From positions 22,416,845-22,480,844 of the forward strand of contig OY726573.1 of NCBI GenBank assembly GCA_963383645.1: a stretch of DNA of 64,000 bases. Reading direction: 5' to 3'. Below are positions 1 through 35,652 of the stretch, piece after piece. Numbering within the stretch: the first letter of the stretch is position 1; each line of letters starts with the position of its first letter. The position numbers and the translations under genes were made by a program. The notes beneath the pieces are model-generated. The model searched no databases, was not told the origin of the DNA, and saw nothing but the letters and a program-made list of their open reading frames with translations. This DNA is from Muscardinus avellanarius (Eukaryota > Chordata > Mammalia > Rodentia > Gliridae).

Positions 1-22788
<22,788 letters not shown>

Positions 22789-22955
22789 ATGCTCCCTTAT
22801 CTCCTGCCTCAGACTCCAAACAAAGGCCGGAGCCTCACCCCCAGACAAGCTGGTGACATTCAGCAGCTTGGCCCCTTCCCTGTTTTGTGCTTGTGTTGTT
22901 AATGGCTTGTAATTCTGAACAAAATATAATAATAAATTTTGTATAAATAGGAGTT
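22789..22955 (+). terminator. PRPF8: PRPF8 3' UTR and polyadenylation signal
   Basis: About 150 bases of non-repetitive 3' UTR follow the TAG. A run of A/T with AATAAA at 22931-22936 is the likely cleavage signal, followed by the T/G-rich stretch GAGTTGAGGGTTGGTTG. The short UTR matches the compact 3' end known for PRPF8. Confidence 0.85.
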
Positions 22956-23224
22956 GAGGGTTGGTTGCTTTCTCTCCTCCCACCTCATTCCCCAGCTCAA
23001 ATTCTCTTATGTAGGTATGGCAGGCAGCTGGGTAGTTCACAGCAGGGTGTTGAGTTCAATCCTGAGAGGATACAAGTCCCCCTCTCTACCTCCCTATTCA
23101 AGGTTTTGGGGCTGGATAGCTCCTAGACTTGGGGAATTGAGGTATGGTTGGGCTTTCACACTGTACTGGCTTCACCACATTTGTTGATTTCTCCACAAAA
23201 TAGTTGCAAACCATGATGCCCTTT

Positions 23225-23760
23225 TCTTTTTTTTTTTTCTTTTTTTTTTTTTTTAATTTTTGGTACTATGGATTGGACCCAGAGGCCTTCTACCTCCAAA
23301 CTACACTCGCAGCCTCGTTTTATTTTTTATTTGGAAACATGTTCTCACCAGGTTGCTGAGAGCCTTGCTAAATTGCTGAGGCTGACTTTGAACCTGTAAT
23401 CCTCCTATCCCAGCCTCCCAAGTACTGGGATTACAAGCATGCACTACTCTGACTTTTTTTTTTTTTTTTTTTTTTTTTTTGTACTGGGAATGAGTATCCT
23501 ACCTTCTAGCTACACCTCCAGCTCAATTTTATTTCATATGTGGAAACAAAGTCTCACTACTTGCTCAGGCTGTCCTCCAACTTGCAATCCTCTCAACCTC
23601 CCAAGTACTAGAGGCATTTTGCCTCCAAGCTACACCCCAGCCTTTTTTTTGTTTTGAGACAGTCTCAGTCTTGCTAAATTGCTGAAGCTGGTCTTGAACC
23701 TGTGATCTCCTCAGTCCCCCGATACTGGGATTACAGGCGGGTGCTACTGTGAGAGCTCCA
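23225..23760 (-). mobile_element. Antisense SINEs between PRPF8 and RILP
   Basis: Two to three diverged antisense copies (23260-23450, 23480-23625, 23640-23750), each preceded by a T-run. The stretch 22956-23224 holds no recognisable feature. Confidence 0.75.
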
Positions 23761-23929
23761 TCACCCCTTTGAACATCACTTAAGGCAGTTGCTGCTGTTT
23801 TCTAGGTCTAGGAGCTCTGTGACTAGTGCTTTAAGTTCCTGAGCTCCTGGTGAGGGAAACCAGTACCTGAGGCACTGTAGGCCAGAGGTCACTCACTGGC
23901 CTTCGGTCTCACCTCTTGCCCGGCTGGAG

Positions 23930-25110
23930 TGGTTGGCAGCCTAGCTCGGGTGGAGCCTGGACGGACCGGCGCTTGGGGAGGGCTTCCCTTAAATAACCAC
24001 TTAAAACCCTGAGCCTCAGCTCTTTTACACCTGCCTGGAAATTGGCTGTCCAGCTTCCTGTGACCTTGATAGCCTGGGGTACCTAGGGCACTGTTTCCCT
24101 CCTCCTGGCCGGTTCCCTGGTGGCTCCTCCCTTTTTGCTCCTACCCCGCCCCTTACAACCCTAAACTTCCTGGGCCGGACTATTTGGCTTTTTCCTGCCC
24201 TAGTTAGTTGATGGTAGGGGTGCCGCCGACCTTCCAGAAATGGAGCCCAGGAGGGTGGCACTTGGGCCTGGCCCACCCAGTTGGGGGCCTCCAGTGGCCT
24301 CGGGGTCGGGGACGGCGGCCGAGCTTGTGTACCATCTAGCTGGGGCTCTGGGCGCAGAGCTGCAAGAGCTGGCACGCCGTTTCGGCCCAGAGGCGGCTGC
24401 GGGACTGGTGCCGCTCGTGGTGCGGGCGCTGGAGCTCTTGGAAAAGGCTGCCGTGGGGCCGGCCCCGGACTCGGTGAGTCGCCGCCCCTCCGCTGGCCCC
24501 TCGCCTCCCGGCTCCCGGCGGGCCCTCACCCCAGGCCCGGCCCCCCCAGCTGCAGGTGTCGGCGCAGCAGGCGGAACTGGAATTGCGGCGGCTGCGGGAG
24601 GAGAACGAGCACCTCCGAAGGGAGCTGGGCTCGGGGCCGCAGGGTAAGTGCAGGCCCCGCCAGCACCGGGAGGGCTGGGGCCTCGGCTCCGGCGGCCCAC
24701 GCTAAGAACGCCCCTTCCTCAGAGGAACGCGCGCTGCTGCGCCAGCTCAAAGAGGTGACCGACCGACAGCGGGACGAGCTCCGTGCGCACAACCGCGAGC
24801 TGCTGCACCGCAGCCAGGAGACTGAGGCCGTGAGCGCCGCGGAGGGGGCGGGGCGGGGCTCCGCGGCGGGGCGGGGTCCGCAGCGCCCGGCGCCCCGCCC
24901 ACCAGCTCCCCTCTCGCTCCGCCCCAGTTGCAGGAACAGCTGCAGCGCCTCCTGCTGGTGAATGCCGAGCTGCGCCAGAAGCTGGCAGTTGTGCAGGCCC
25001 AGCTGCAAGCTGCGCAGAACCGCGAGAGGGAGAGCCAGCTACTACCAGAAGGCCCCAGGCAGCTGGGTAGAGAGCAGAAGCAGGAGTCCGAGCAGGAGAC
25101 CCTGGAGGAC
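23930..25110 (+). promoter_or_regulatory. RILP: RILP promoter region and CpG island
   Basis: From about 23930 the sequence becomes G+C-rich with many CpG, and this continues over exons 1-4 of RILP to about 25110. I see no TATA box close to the start codon. The exact transcription start cannot be fixed from the sequence. It is inferred to be a housekeeping-type CpG promoter. Confidence 0.6.
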
Positions 25111-27784
25111 GCAGTGAGTGCTGGAGGACAGGGACGCAGAGCGACAGCGGTGGCTTTCGGCATGCATTAGGCAAGCTGTGTCGCGAGTGGGTAGCTGGAA
25201 GGCGAGATGCAGACTTGTACTTCCACCGGCCTTCGCCCCTTCTCAGCTACAGCACTGCTCTGTCGTCCACTGTAGCAGCCTAATACCCGAAATGTCCTTG
25301 CCAGACACACATTCCCTAGAGTTCCCTTGGCGCTGGGGTTTAGGAAGGAGGGCTAACCACGGTGCCCTCTCACCATTACTGTCTTTTCCCAGGCGGATGC
25401 CCAGCAGCAGCCAGCACGCCCCCTCGAGGCCGGGCCAAGCGGCTTCAGCAGGGAGGAGCTTGAGCAGATCCTGCAGGAGCGGAATGAGCTCAAAACCAAG
25501 GTGTTTCTGCTCAAGGAGGAGTTGGCCTACTTCCAGCGGTGAGGGAATGGGGGCTGAGGGCCCTCCACCCACGGCTGCTCCTGAGCCTCAGGCCACTCCA
25601 TTCTTTGGCAGGGCCGCCTAAGCGAGGGTCTGAGAAGTGTTAGCAAGGCAGAGCAGTTCTGTGCTTCCGGGGAACGGCCAGCACAGGTACAGCCTCAGTG
25701 CTTCCTCCCTGCCCCTTTGCCTCTTCTATAGGGAGCTGCTTGCAGACCACAGGGTCCCCGGGCTTCTGCTGGAAGCCATGAAGGTGGCCGTCAGGAAACA
25801 GCGGAAGAAGATCAAGGCCAAGATGTTAGGTACACCAGAGGAAGCCGAGAGCAGGTACGATCCTACCGCATTCCCTTTCCCAACAGGCACCGCTACCTCT
25901 TACAGTGTGTGTGTGTGTGTGTATGTGTGTGTGTGTGTGTGTGTCTGTGTGTGTGTGTCTGTGTCTGTGTGTGTGTGTGTTACTAGGGACTGAATGAACC
26001 TGGGGTATCCTACCTCCAAGCTACCGACCAACTCCTTTTTAAATTTTTGTTTTGAAACAAGGTCTTACTAGTTCGATGAGTCTCGCTACTTGATGAGGCT
26101 ATCTTCAAACCTGCTGTCTTCCTGTCTCAGTCTCCCAAGTGCTGGGATTACAGGCATGCACCACTACACCCGGCACCTCCTGCATTTTCTAACTTAGTGT
26201 GGTTGAGCCTGCTGACCCAGGCTGGTCACTCTCTGAGCCCACCTAGTCTAGTCTCTTCTTGGACCTGCTGAGCTGCTCTGGTTGTCTCTAAGCTTGTCCT
26301 GCTGAGCTTCCTGTTGTGGCTGGGTTATGCCCTGGGTCTGCTGAATCTTCCTGGCCCTTCCCTGAGTCTCTGTCCAGCCTTCTACTCTTCTCTCTCTCTG
26401 GTCACACCACTCCACTTGCCATGTCTGTCATATATCTCATGGAATAAACCTGCTAACACAGCCAGGCATAGTGGCTCACTCCTTAATCCTAGTACTTGGG
26501 AGCCTGAGACAGGAGGATCGCAGGTTCAAAATAAAGAATTAAAAAATAGAGCTGGGGAGCTAGGAATGGTGTCGCATGCTTATAATCCCAGCATTCGTTA
26601 TGCTGAGACTGGACGATCACGGTTTGCGGCCAGCCTCAGCTACTTAGTGAGGCCCTCTGCAACTCAGTGAGACCCAGTTTCAAAATAAAAAATAAAAAAT
26701 AGGGCAGGGGGTGTAACTCAGAGGTCGAATGCCCCTGGGTTTCATCCCCAGACCTGCAAAAAACAAAACGAAACAAAACATAGGGCTAGGTGTAGCTCAG
26801 AGGTAGAATGCCCTTGGGTTCAATCTTCAGTTCTGAATGAGTGAATGAATGAATATATAGATAGGGCTGGGGATATAGCTTAGTGGCAGAGCACTCCTGG
26901 GTTTAATCCCAAGTACCATCAAAAACCAAACAAAAACCTAAATAAGTCCTGTGAGCCGGGTATGGTGCCACACGCTTGTAATCCCAGCGTTTGGGAGGCA
27001 GAGACAGGAGGAGTGCGGTTCACAGACAGCTTCAGCTACTTAACAAGGCCCTTCATAACTACTCAGTAAGACCCTGTGAGACCCTGTTTCAAAATAAAGA
27101 ATAAAAAAATAGGGCTGGGGGTGTAGCTCAGAGGTAGAATGCTCTTGGGTTCCATCCCCAGTACTGCAAAAACAAACATACAAAAAAAAGCCCTGCACCT
27201 CCCCAGGGCCTCCTCCATTCTAGCCCTGGGGCCTCCAGTCACTCTGCCCTACCCTGCTGCTCTTGCCAGCTGTGCAGGGCTTCATCGTGAGCTGGACTCC
27301 TGTTGGCCCTCAGGACCTTGGTAGTGCCCCTCATATCTCCTCTCTCCTAGTGATGATGAAGACAGCTCATGGCTTCTACTCTCCAGCGATAAGAGCGATG
27401 ACCTCCCAACGTCTGAGTCCAGAATACAGAGTTTGTATGTTGGGGGCGGGGAACTCCAGCCCCCTTGCCCCTTGCACTGTCTGTCTCCTGCTGTCCTGGG
27501 CTGCCTCCCCCTCCCCGGGCTGGCCCTCAGCCCCATCACCTCCTGCTACCCTTTCTTTCCTGCGCACCTCCTTTCTCACCACTCTAGCCTCGACAGCATC
27601 CTTGACTCCGCCGGCTTTCTAATTCAAAGTACCTTTTGGCTCTCCCTCCAGCTTTGGCTTGTGGTATCGGGGTGAAGCAGAGGCCCCAGAGGCTGAGACT
27701 AGCAGCAAGCAAGTAGGAGAAGAGAAGGCCCCCCAGCAACCTCATGTGGAACCTGCCGCCAGCCCTCCGGCCCCTACCTCCTGA
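24240..27784 (+). CDS. RILP: RILP, Rab-interacting lysosomal protein (complete, 8 coding exons)
   Basis: RILP binds GTP-Rab7 on late endosomes and lysosomes and links them to dynein-dynactin and the HOPS tether. Exons: 24240-24473, 24550-24643, 24723-24829, 24928-25113, 25393-25538, 25732-25854, 27351-27434, 27652-27784. They sum to 1107 bases, 368 residues, in one frame; the start is the first ATG, giving the expected MEPRR N-terminus. Residues about 25-75 form the RH1 domain (AELVYHLAGALGAELQEL). Leu-rich heptads from about 80 to 190 predict a coiled coil. The RH2 Rab7-binding domain (about 220-290) includes FSREELEQILQERNELK and RKQRKKIKAKMLGTPEEAES. An acidic Ser/Asp segment and a Pro-rich tail follow. 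It is shorter than human RILP (401) and near the mouse length (369); the loss lies between the coiled coil and RH2. Confidence 0.96.
25900..27190. repeat. RILP intron 6: TG microsatellite and SINEs
   Basis: A (TG)n tract at 25904-25980 opens an antisense SINE (25985-26178). 26180-26457 is non-SINE sequence with repeated CTGCTGAG-like words and an AATAAA at 26443, of unknown class. Sense copies follow at 26462-26545, 26560-26760, 26780-26840, 26865-26920 and 26955-27180. Confidence 0.7.
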
Positions 27785-28081
27785 CTGGCCCCACTCTGCT
27801 CTCAGTGGACGTCTTGATCTGAGAGCTCCCACTGCCCCAGGGGCCTGGCACTGGGGTCCAGAGGTGGATGGATGTGTGAATGCAGATGAGGACAGGCTCC
27901 TACCAATCCTGGCCTGCGCCCGCACGGCGGAGCTCAACCTGCCTCCTTCCTGGCATCTGTGCGCCAGGCCTCGGGGCCTTATGTAAAGGTGTTCCTATCT
28001 GAATACCAGTTTCCCCATCCATGAGACAGAGGACTGACTATATGCCCACAAGGGGTTTGTGCAAATGACCTGAGCTAATGT

Positions 28082-28087
28082 AATAAA
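28082..28087 (+). terminator. RILP: RILP polyadenylation signal
   Basis: AATAAA about 300 bases after the RILP stop codon, with no repeat between. It leaves only about 410 bases before the SCARF1 start codon. Confidence 0.8.
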
Positions 28088-28089
28088 CA

Positions 28090-28497
28090 ACTGCCCTTAA
28101 TACCCAGAAACTGCTGCCCGTCTGCCTGTGTGTTGGGGATCTGCCCCACTTCACGGCCCTGCTTGGAGCAGAGGCAAGCCGAGGCTTCCTCACGGGGTCT
28201 CCACTCACTCACCACCCGCCCCCAGGGACCCACAGTGGCTTCGTCGCTGGCCGGCCCAGTCTCCAGACTGAGCCACGCGCCCACTCGCTCTCACCACCAG
28301 GCTTCCCTTCCCTTTCATTTCTGATTGTCTGGCCTTCCTAGCACCACCCACTCCCTCAGGGAGGAGCCTCACCACAGTCCTCACCTCCGGGCCCGGCCCC
28401 GGCCCATTTCCTCAGGAAAAGCCTTGAGAGGAAGCCAGGAGGGGGTTGGGAGCTGTGGGAGCCAGAGTGAGGCCATCCTTTCCAGGCACTGGCCACC
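28090..28497 (+). promoter_or_regulatory. SCARF1: SCARF1 proximal promoter / 5' UTR
   Basis: The only space between the RILP polyA site and the SCARF1 ATG. It holds a perfect inverted repeat TTTCCT-C-AGGAAA at 28407-28419 (two opposed GGAA cores, ETS-type), just after a short GC-rich block (28388-28404). No TATA box is evident near the start codon. The ATG at 28498 follows GCCACC, a strong Kozak context. Function is inferred from position and motif only. Confidence 0.55.
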
Positions 28498-30965
28498 ATG
28501 GGGCTGTGGGTGCTGCTCCTGCTGCTTCCGCTCTGGACTCGGGGAGTCCCAGGGCTCGAGCTGGATCCCAATGGACAGCATGTCTGCACGGGCAGCAGGT
28601 AGGGCTTGGGGGAGACCCTGGGGCAGGGGCTGAGTTAGTGTGAGGTCTCTCGGGGAGCGAGGACATGGGGCCAGAGGTTGGGGCCGCAGGAGGGAATGTG
28701 AGGAGCGGCTTGGTGGGCAGTGGGTGGTCAAGGCAAAGGTTGGGAAGGCCAAGGAAAGAAGAGAGAAGGTGGGGACAGTGGGGCTGGGACACCAGGCCTC
28801 AGACCGTGGCCCCACCATGGGGCCAGGCTGCCCACTGACCCCTTGCTGCCCCACAGCCCCTCTGCAGAGCTCCAGTGCTGTCCGGGCTGGAGGCAGAAAG
28901 ATCGAGAGTGCACCATTCGTGAGTAGCCAGGGCGGACCCCCAGGCCAAGGAGAAGGGAGGACAGAGCCTGGCGACAACCCTTCCTTCCTACCCCTTTCCC
29001 TTTCCAAGCCCCAGAACCTGGTTCAAGCCTGTGACACAGGCCCCAGGAGTGGGTGAGAGGGGCAGGGTCTCCCTGGCTATGTGTGCCCTGGTCCTTCAGA
29101 CCCCTGTGGGCTGTTTTTCAGCCATCTGTGAGGGACCGGACGCCTGCCGGAAAGACGAGGTGTGCGTGAAGCCAGGCCTCTGCCGCTGCAAACCTGGATT
29201 CTTCGGGGCCCAGTGCAGCTCCCGTGAGTCCCCCACAGGTTGATGTGACCAGGCAGAAGGGGGCAGGGAAGCATAAAGCAGGCCGCAAGGTAACCTTAGA
29301 ACAGGAAGGCCGGAATCCCCCCGAGTCTCACTGAGGAAATCGAGGCCCAGAGATGGAAGTGTGGACTCCTTGGTGACTGCCTGAGTCATCTGGTTTGCGC
29401 CTGGGTCCGCAAAGCACTGACCATCTCAGAACTTCACCTTCCTTTGAAAAGGATGTTGAAACTTCCGGGAAAAGTTCCTATGATCCCTGCTAACTGCAGA
29501 ATGGATGCATTCCTGGTCTTCCAAGTGGCAAGAGGGTGGAAGGAGGCCAGCTGGGCTGTCTGCCTCTCTGGCTGAAGGAAGAGGTGGGCACAGAGTGGGA
29601 AGGTGGGTACTAGGAATCCCTGGGCTGGAAGGGGACACTAGAGAGAATAATGGCTTTTCCTGACGCGCTGGCGCAGCATCCACCCGAGATGATGAATACC
29701 AGCTCACCTCCCACTCCTGGTGTGGAAGGGTCTCGGGGCATGAAGGAGTGAGGAGGGGCATAAGGCCCCACCTGCCTGTGTGTGACTCCGGGCACGCCTC
29801 TTCCACTTAGGTTCTCTGAGTGTGCTCTGGAATGTGAAGTGGGGGGCCGGGCCAAGGCTAGGGTCTTGCAGTTCTGAGTGAGGCCCAAACTGTGCCAAGA
29901 CCTGCCGCCAGGTGGTCGAGGCCTGTCCGCGGCTCTTGGAGGCTTGCCAGTTCTCCTCTTCCTTGAGAAAGGGACAAGGAGGACTAGGATCTACGTCCGG
30001 TCTTGATTCAGCCTCCCTCTTCCAACCCTGCAGGATGCCCGGGCCAGTACTGGGGCCCTGACTGCCGTGAGACCTGCCCTTGCCACCCTCACGGCTGGTG
30101 CAAGCCGGACACAGGCGTGTGCCAGTGCCAAGCCGACCGCTGGGGCACACGCTGTGAGTTTGCATGTGCCTGCGGGCCCCATGGACGTTGTGACCCCGAG
30201 ACTGGGGTGTGCCACTGCAACCAGGGCTGGTGGTCATCCACGTGCCGCCGCCAGTGCCAGTGCAACCCAACTGGCGCGCGCTGTGACCAGGCCACGGGCG
30301 CCTGCCAGTGTGAACCCGGCTGGTGGGGCCGCCGCTGCAGCTTCCACTGTGCCTGCAACGGCTCGCCATGTGCACAGGACTCGGGCCTCTGCCTCTGCCA
30401 GCCGGGCTGGTGGGGCTCCCAGTGCCAGGCGCAGTGCGAGTGTGTGCACGGCAGCTGCAGCGCCACCTCGGGCCAGTGCACCTGCCTGCCGGGCTTCCAC
30501 GGAGCACGCTGCAAGCTGCCTTGCAGCCCTGGCACCTACGGGGTGCAGTGCAGACAAAGGTGAGCCCGCTGAGGGAGGAGGGGCCGGGGCCACGGAGAGA
30601 GGGGGCAGGAAGGAGGGAGAAAGGGCATGAAGCAAGAAGGGCAGGAGGAGATAGGGGATCCCACTGCTGACCCTGAAATGAACTAGGCAGCCAGGCATGG
30701 TGGCAGACGCCTGTAATCTCAGTACTTGGGAGGCAGAGACACGAAAATCAGAAAGATCACAGGTTCCAGACCAGTCTCGCCAACTTAGCAAGACTCAGCA
30801 ACCTAGGGAGACTTTGTTTCAAAACAAAAAGTAGGAGGATCGCAAGGTTTGCTGCCAGCCTCAGCTCCTTTGCAACTCAGTGAGACCCTGTTTCAAAATA
30901 AAGAATAAAAAATAGGGCTGGGGTGTAGCTTGGAGGTAGAATGCCCCTGGGTTCCATCCCCAGTA

Positions 30966-31014
<49 letters not shown>

Positions 31015-31294
31015 AAAAATAGGTCTGGGGGTATAGCTCAGAGGTAGAATGCCCCAGGTTCCATCCCCAGTTCCATGAGGAGAAAGAGGAGGAAGAGGGA
31101 GGAAGGAAAGAAAGAAAAAAGCTGTCTGTGGTATGGAGGGTACACTGAAGGAGGAAAGGGTAGAGGTAGGAGACATTTGGACAAAATAAAGTCACTGATT
31201 CCAGGCCAGTGCCTAGGGTGTGAAATACCAGGGCTGGGTGTATCCAAGAGGTAGAACTCTCATGGATTCAATCTTCAGTCCTTCCCATATCTAT

Positions 31295-31359
<65 letters not shown>

Positions 31360-32406
31360 GGGATGAAAGGAGAGAACCCCCTCAACCTCCCCAGGTCCAG
31401 CCCTGCCCAACCCTTTTGTCCAATTACTAGTACTAGTATTATTCTGCATACAGTGGCACATGCTGGTAATCCTAGTATTTGGGAGACTGAGACAGGAGCA
31501 TCTCAGGTTGAAAGCCAGCCTGGGTAATTTAGTGAAACCCTGTTTCAAAATAAAAAATAAAGAGCTGGGCATGGTGGCACACACTTGTAATTCTAGTACT
31601 TAGGCTGACAGGAGGATCTCAGGTTCACGGCCAGCCTCAGCTTCTTAGGCCCTCCACAACTTAGTGAGACCCTGTTTCAAAATAAAAAATTAAAAAAAAA
31701 GAGATGGGGGTGTAGCTTGGAGGCAGAATGCTCCTGGGTTTCATCCCTAGTACCACAAAAAATAGATTATTAATAAATAGTTTAATGTATTGTTACATTC
31801 ATTTCCATTAGAATACATTTATGGTACACCTCTGCCATCTTTTATTTTTGAATTGGTCTTTTTTTTTTTTTTTTTTTTTGCGGTACTGGGGATGGAACCT
31901 AGGGGACTTCTACCTCCAAGCTGCACCCCAGCCCTATTTTTATTCTTTAATTTGAAACAGGGTCTCACTGAGTTGCAAAGGGCCTCACCAAGTAGCTAGC
32001 TGGGACTGGATGGGAACTGAGATCCTCCTGCTGGAGCCTCCCAAATGCTGGGATTACAAGTATGTGCCACCACGCCCAGCCTAATTTAGGGATAGTTTCT
32101 AAAACAATAATTTACTTAGATACTGATTTGTTCCAATTGCAGGATTAATACCTAAAACTAAATTTATAGGTATGTATTTATATATTTTAACACTTTTTTT
32201 GGTAGTACTGGGGATGGAACCCAGGGCCATTCTACCTCCAAACTACACCCCCAGCCGTATTTTTTATTCTTTAATTTTTGAAACAGGGCCTCACTAAGTA
32301 GCTGTGGCTGTCCGCAAACCATGATCCACCTGTCTCAGCCTCCCAAATGCTGGGATTACAAGTGTGCGCCACCAGGCCCGGCTGTCCTACTTTTTTTATT
32401 CTTTAT

Positions 32407-32444
<38 letters not shown>

Positions 32445-35396
32445 GGGTCTGGGGATGGAACCCAGGGGCATTCGACCTCCGAGCTACACCCCCTGCCCTA
32501 TTTTTTATTCTTTATTTTGAAACAGGGTCTCACTGAGTTGCAGAGGGCCTCACTAAGTAGCTGAGGTGTCCACGAGCCACGATCCTCCAGTCGCAGCCTC
32601 CCGAATGCTGGGATTACAAGCGTGCGCCACCACGCCCGACTTTACTCTTTATTCTGAAACAGGGTCTCACTGAGTTGCAATGGACCTCACTAAATAGCTG
32701 AGGCTGTCTGCAAACCCAGATCCTCCTCTCAGTCTCCCAAATGCGCCACCACGCCCAGCTTATTTTTTTATTTTTCAATCCTAACATTAAGGAAACCTGG
32801 AATTTTACAATGTAATATTAGAATCTTCAAGTATTCAAAGTACATTTGGAGTAAAATTGAGTCTCAAGTCATCATATTTCATAATAAGCCACATCATTTT
32901 CCATTTAGTTATATAGTCCCAATATTATCACATACATGTGTAAATCTTAATTTGGTTTACTTATATCAACAAGCTCTCATTAATTACTACAATATCATTA
33001 ATTAGTAAAAGATTTATCTGAAAGTTTTATATGGAACTAGGGGTGGAACCCAGGGGCTTTTCCCTCCGGGCTACACTCCCAGACCTATTTTATACTTTAC
33101 TTGGAAACAGGGTCTCACTCAGTAGCTGAGGCTGGCTTCGAACCTGCACGATCCTCCTGTCTCAGCCTCCCAAGCGCGGGGATTACAAGCGTGCGCCACC
33201 TCGCCCCAAAATAGGTCTGGGAGTGTAGCCCGGAGGTAGAAAGCCCCTGGGTTCTACCCCCAGTACCACCAAAAACCAACAACAACAACAACAACAACAA
33301 CAAAAGAAAAACATATTTCATAAAACTGAAATAAAATTTTAACCAGGCAACCACATGCTTACATTTACACATTCACACATGTCATAGTTTTTTCCTTTTC
33401 TAAATGCTAATCAGGATCAGCTAAATTGATTTTAATAAACTCTTCTCTTCTCCTTTACTAACGGATCCAACCGAAGTCTATGACCCCAGGTAGTTCAGTA
33501 TCTGGAGAGGAAACTTCAAGTCAGTGTTAAGCGTCTATGAGAAATTAAGATGAACTGGAAATTATGGTGGTGGGCTGGGCTGGTGGCACACATCTGTAAT
33601 CCCAGGCGTTGGGAGGTGGAGACGGCAGGATAGCAGGTTGGCAGCCAGCCTCAGCTACTTAGTGAGGCCCTCCACAACTTACTGAGACCCTGTTTCAAAA
33701 TAAAGAATAAAAAATAGGGCTGGGGATGTAGCTTGGAGCTAGAATGTCCCTGGGTTCAATCCTCAGTATGGAAAAATTTTATAGTAGTGAAAACAGAGTT
33801 CATATTACACATATATATATATTTTTAAAGACCAAGTCTTGCCGGGCGCAGTGGCGCACGCTTGTCATCCCCGCGCTTGGGAGGCGGAGACCGGAGGATC
33901 GCGCAGGTTCGAAGCCAGCCGCGCTGGCTTAAGAGACCCTGTTTCCAAAAATAAATAAAAATAAAAAATAAAAAAATAAAGACCAAGTCTTGCTATGTTT
34001 CCTATTCTCAAACTCCTGGGCTGAATGAAGCAATCTCTCTGTTCCAGCCACTAGAGTAACTTTGACAGAGGCACATGTGTAAGCTATATTTTATTTCGTG
34101 TGAGTTTGCTGTTGTTTGTTTGCTTTTTTGTTTGGTAATGGAGATTGAGCCCAGGGCATTCTACCTCTGAGTTATATTCCCAGCCCTATTTTATCTTATT
34201 ATTATAATTATTATTTTTTTGGAGGTACTGGGATTCCTGGAAACCCTTCTACCTCCAGGCTACATTCCCAGACACCTATTTTTTATATTTCTATTTGGAA
34301 ACAGGGTCTCTTAAGCCAGTGAGGCTGGCTTCGAATCTGCGTGATCCTCCTGTCTCCGCCTCCCAAGCGCGGGGATTACAAGCGTGCGCCACCACGCCCG
34401 GTCCTATTTTATTTTTTATATTTAGGCAGGGTCTTGTTAAATTTTTGAGGATCTTGCTAAGTGGCTGAGGCTAGCCTCTAACCTATGATCCTCCTGTCTC
34501 AGCCTCCCAAGTACTGGGATTACAGATGTGCCCACCATGCTTAGCAGTCTATATTTTATTTCTACGTATTTTCATGTTGTGGGATAAAGACAAACCATCC
34601 TGAGTCTCATACTCAAGGATGGCATGGTGGAGGGAAAAAGAGGAAAGGGGGAAGAAGGGAGAGCTGGGCAGGAGGGACATGGAGGGCAGGTGCTAACTTG
34701 GCCGCCCTGCCTGAGCCGGTAGCTCCTGATGACCCTGGCACCCAGGGAAGGATAGGTCTCAGCGCATGTTGGAGAAAGATGGAGTGCTGTGAGAGCCCTC
34801 CGAGAGCATCCATCCAACTCTTCATCATATAGCAGAGACACTGATGCTGGGCTCTGCCCAAGTGACCCAGCAAGGACCTGGACACTCTGTGCCCGAGGGC
34901 CCGAGTAGAGAGTGGGCGGATGGGGGCCTCCATCCGCCCCAGTGCTCTCAACACCTTCTCTTGGCAGCTGCGGCCACTGCAAGGGGGAGGCCCCATGTTC
35001 TCCAGACACGGGCAGCTGTGAGTCCTGTGAGCCAGGCTGGAACGGGACTCAGTGCCAGAAGCCCTGCCCACCAGGCACCTTTGGCGAGAGCTGCAGCCAG
35101 CAGTGTCCCCGCTGCCAGCGTGGGGAGACCTGCCAGCCAGAAACAGGCCATTGCCAGCGCTGTGACCCCGGCTGGCTGGGGCCGAGGTGAGGGGCCGCTC
35201 TGCGGGGGGGGGGGGGTGCACTTTCTTTCAGGATCTTCAGGTCACCTGCTCCCTGTGGGTGGGCCATCTCTCCCCCAATGTACAGCCACAGAACCTTTCA
35301 GGCTGCCTCCTGGTGGGACTGAGGGAGAAAAAAGGGCTTTTGTTATGGTACTGGGGATTGAACCCAGGGGCATTCTTTTTCAGAGCTATACCTCCA

Positions 35397-35427
<31 letters not shown>

Positions 35428-35619
35428 GTGGTACTAGGGATTGAACCCACGGGCATTGTAACTCTAGGGTACACCCCCGCTCTATTTTTTATTTTGAAGC
35501 AGGGTCTCACTAAGCTGCGGAGGGCCTCACTAAGTTAGAGAGGCTGGCCACAAACCTGCAATCCTTCTGTCTCAGTCTCCCATGTACCAGGATTACAAGC
35601 ATGTGCCACCACACCTGGC

Positions 35620-35652
<33 letters not shown>

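Noticed and set aside
24281..24961. 226-residue frame overlapping RILP
   Set aside because: It runs through RILP exons and introns in another frame; the spliced RILP frame explains the region.
28381..29007. 208-residue minus-strand frame opposite SCARF1 exons 1-2
   Set aside because: Pro/Ser-rich frame produced by the complement of G+C-rich exon and intron DNA; no family recognised.
30089..30535. Trp/His/Gln-rich minus-strand frame over SCARF1 exon 4
   Set aside because: It is the exact complement of the EGF-like repeat exon.
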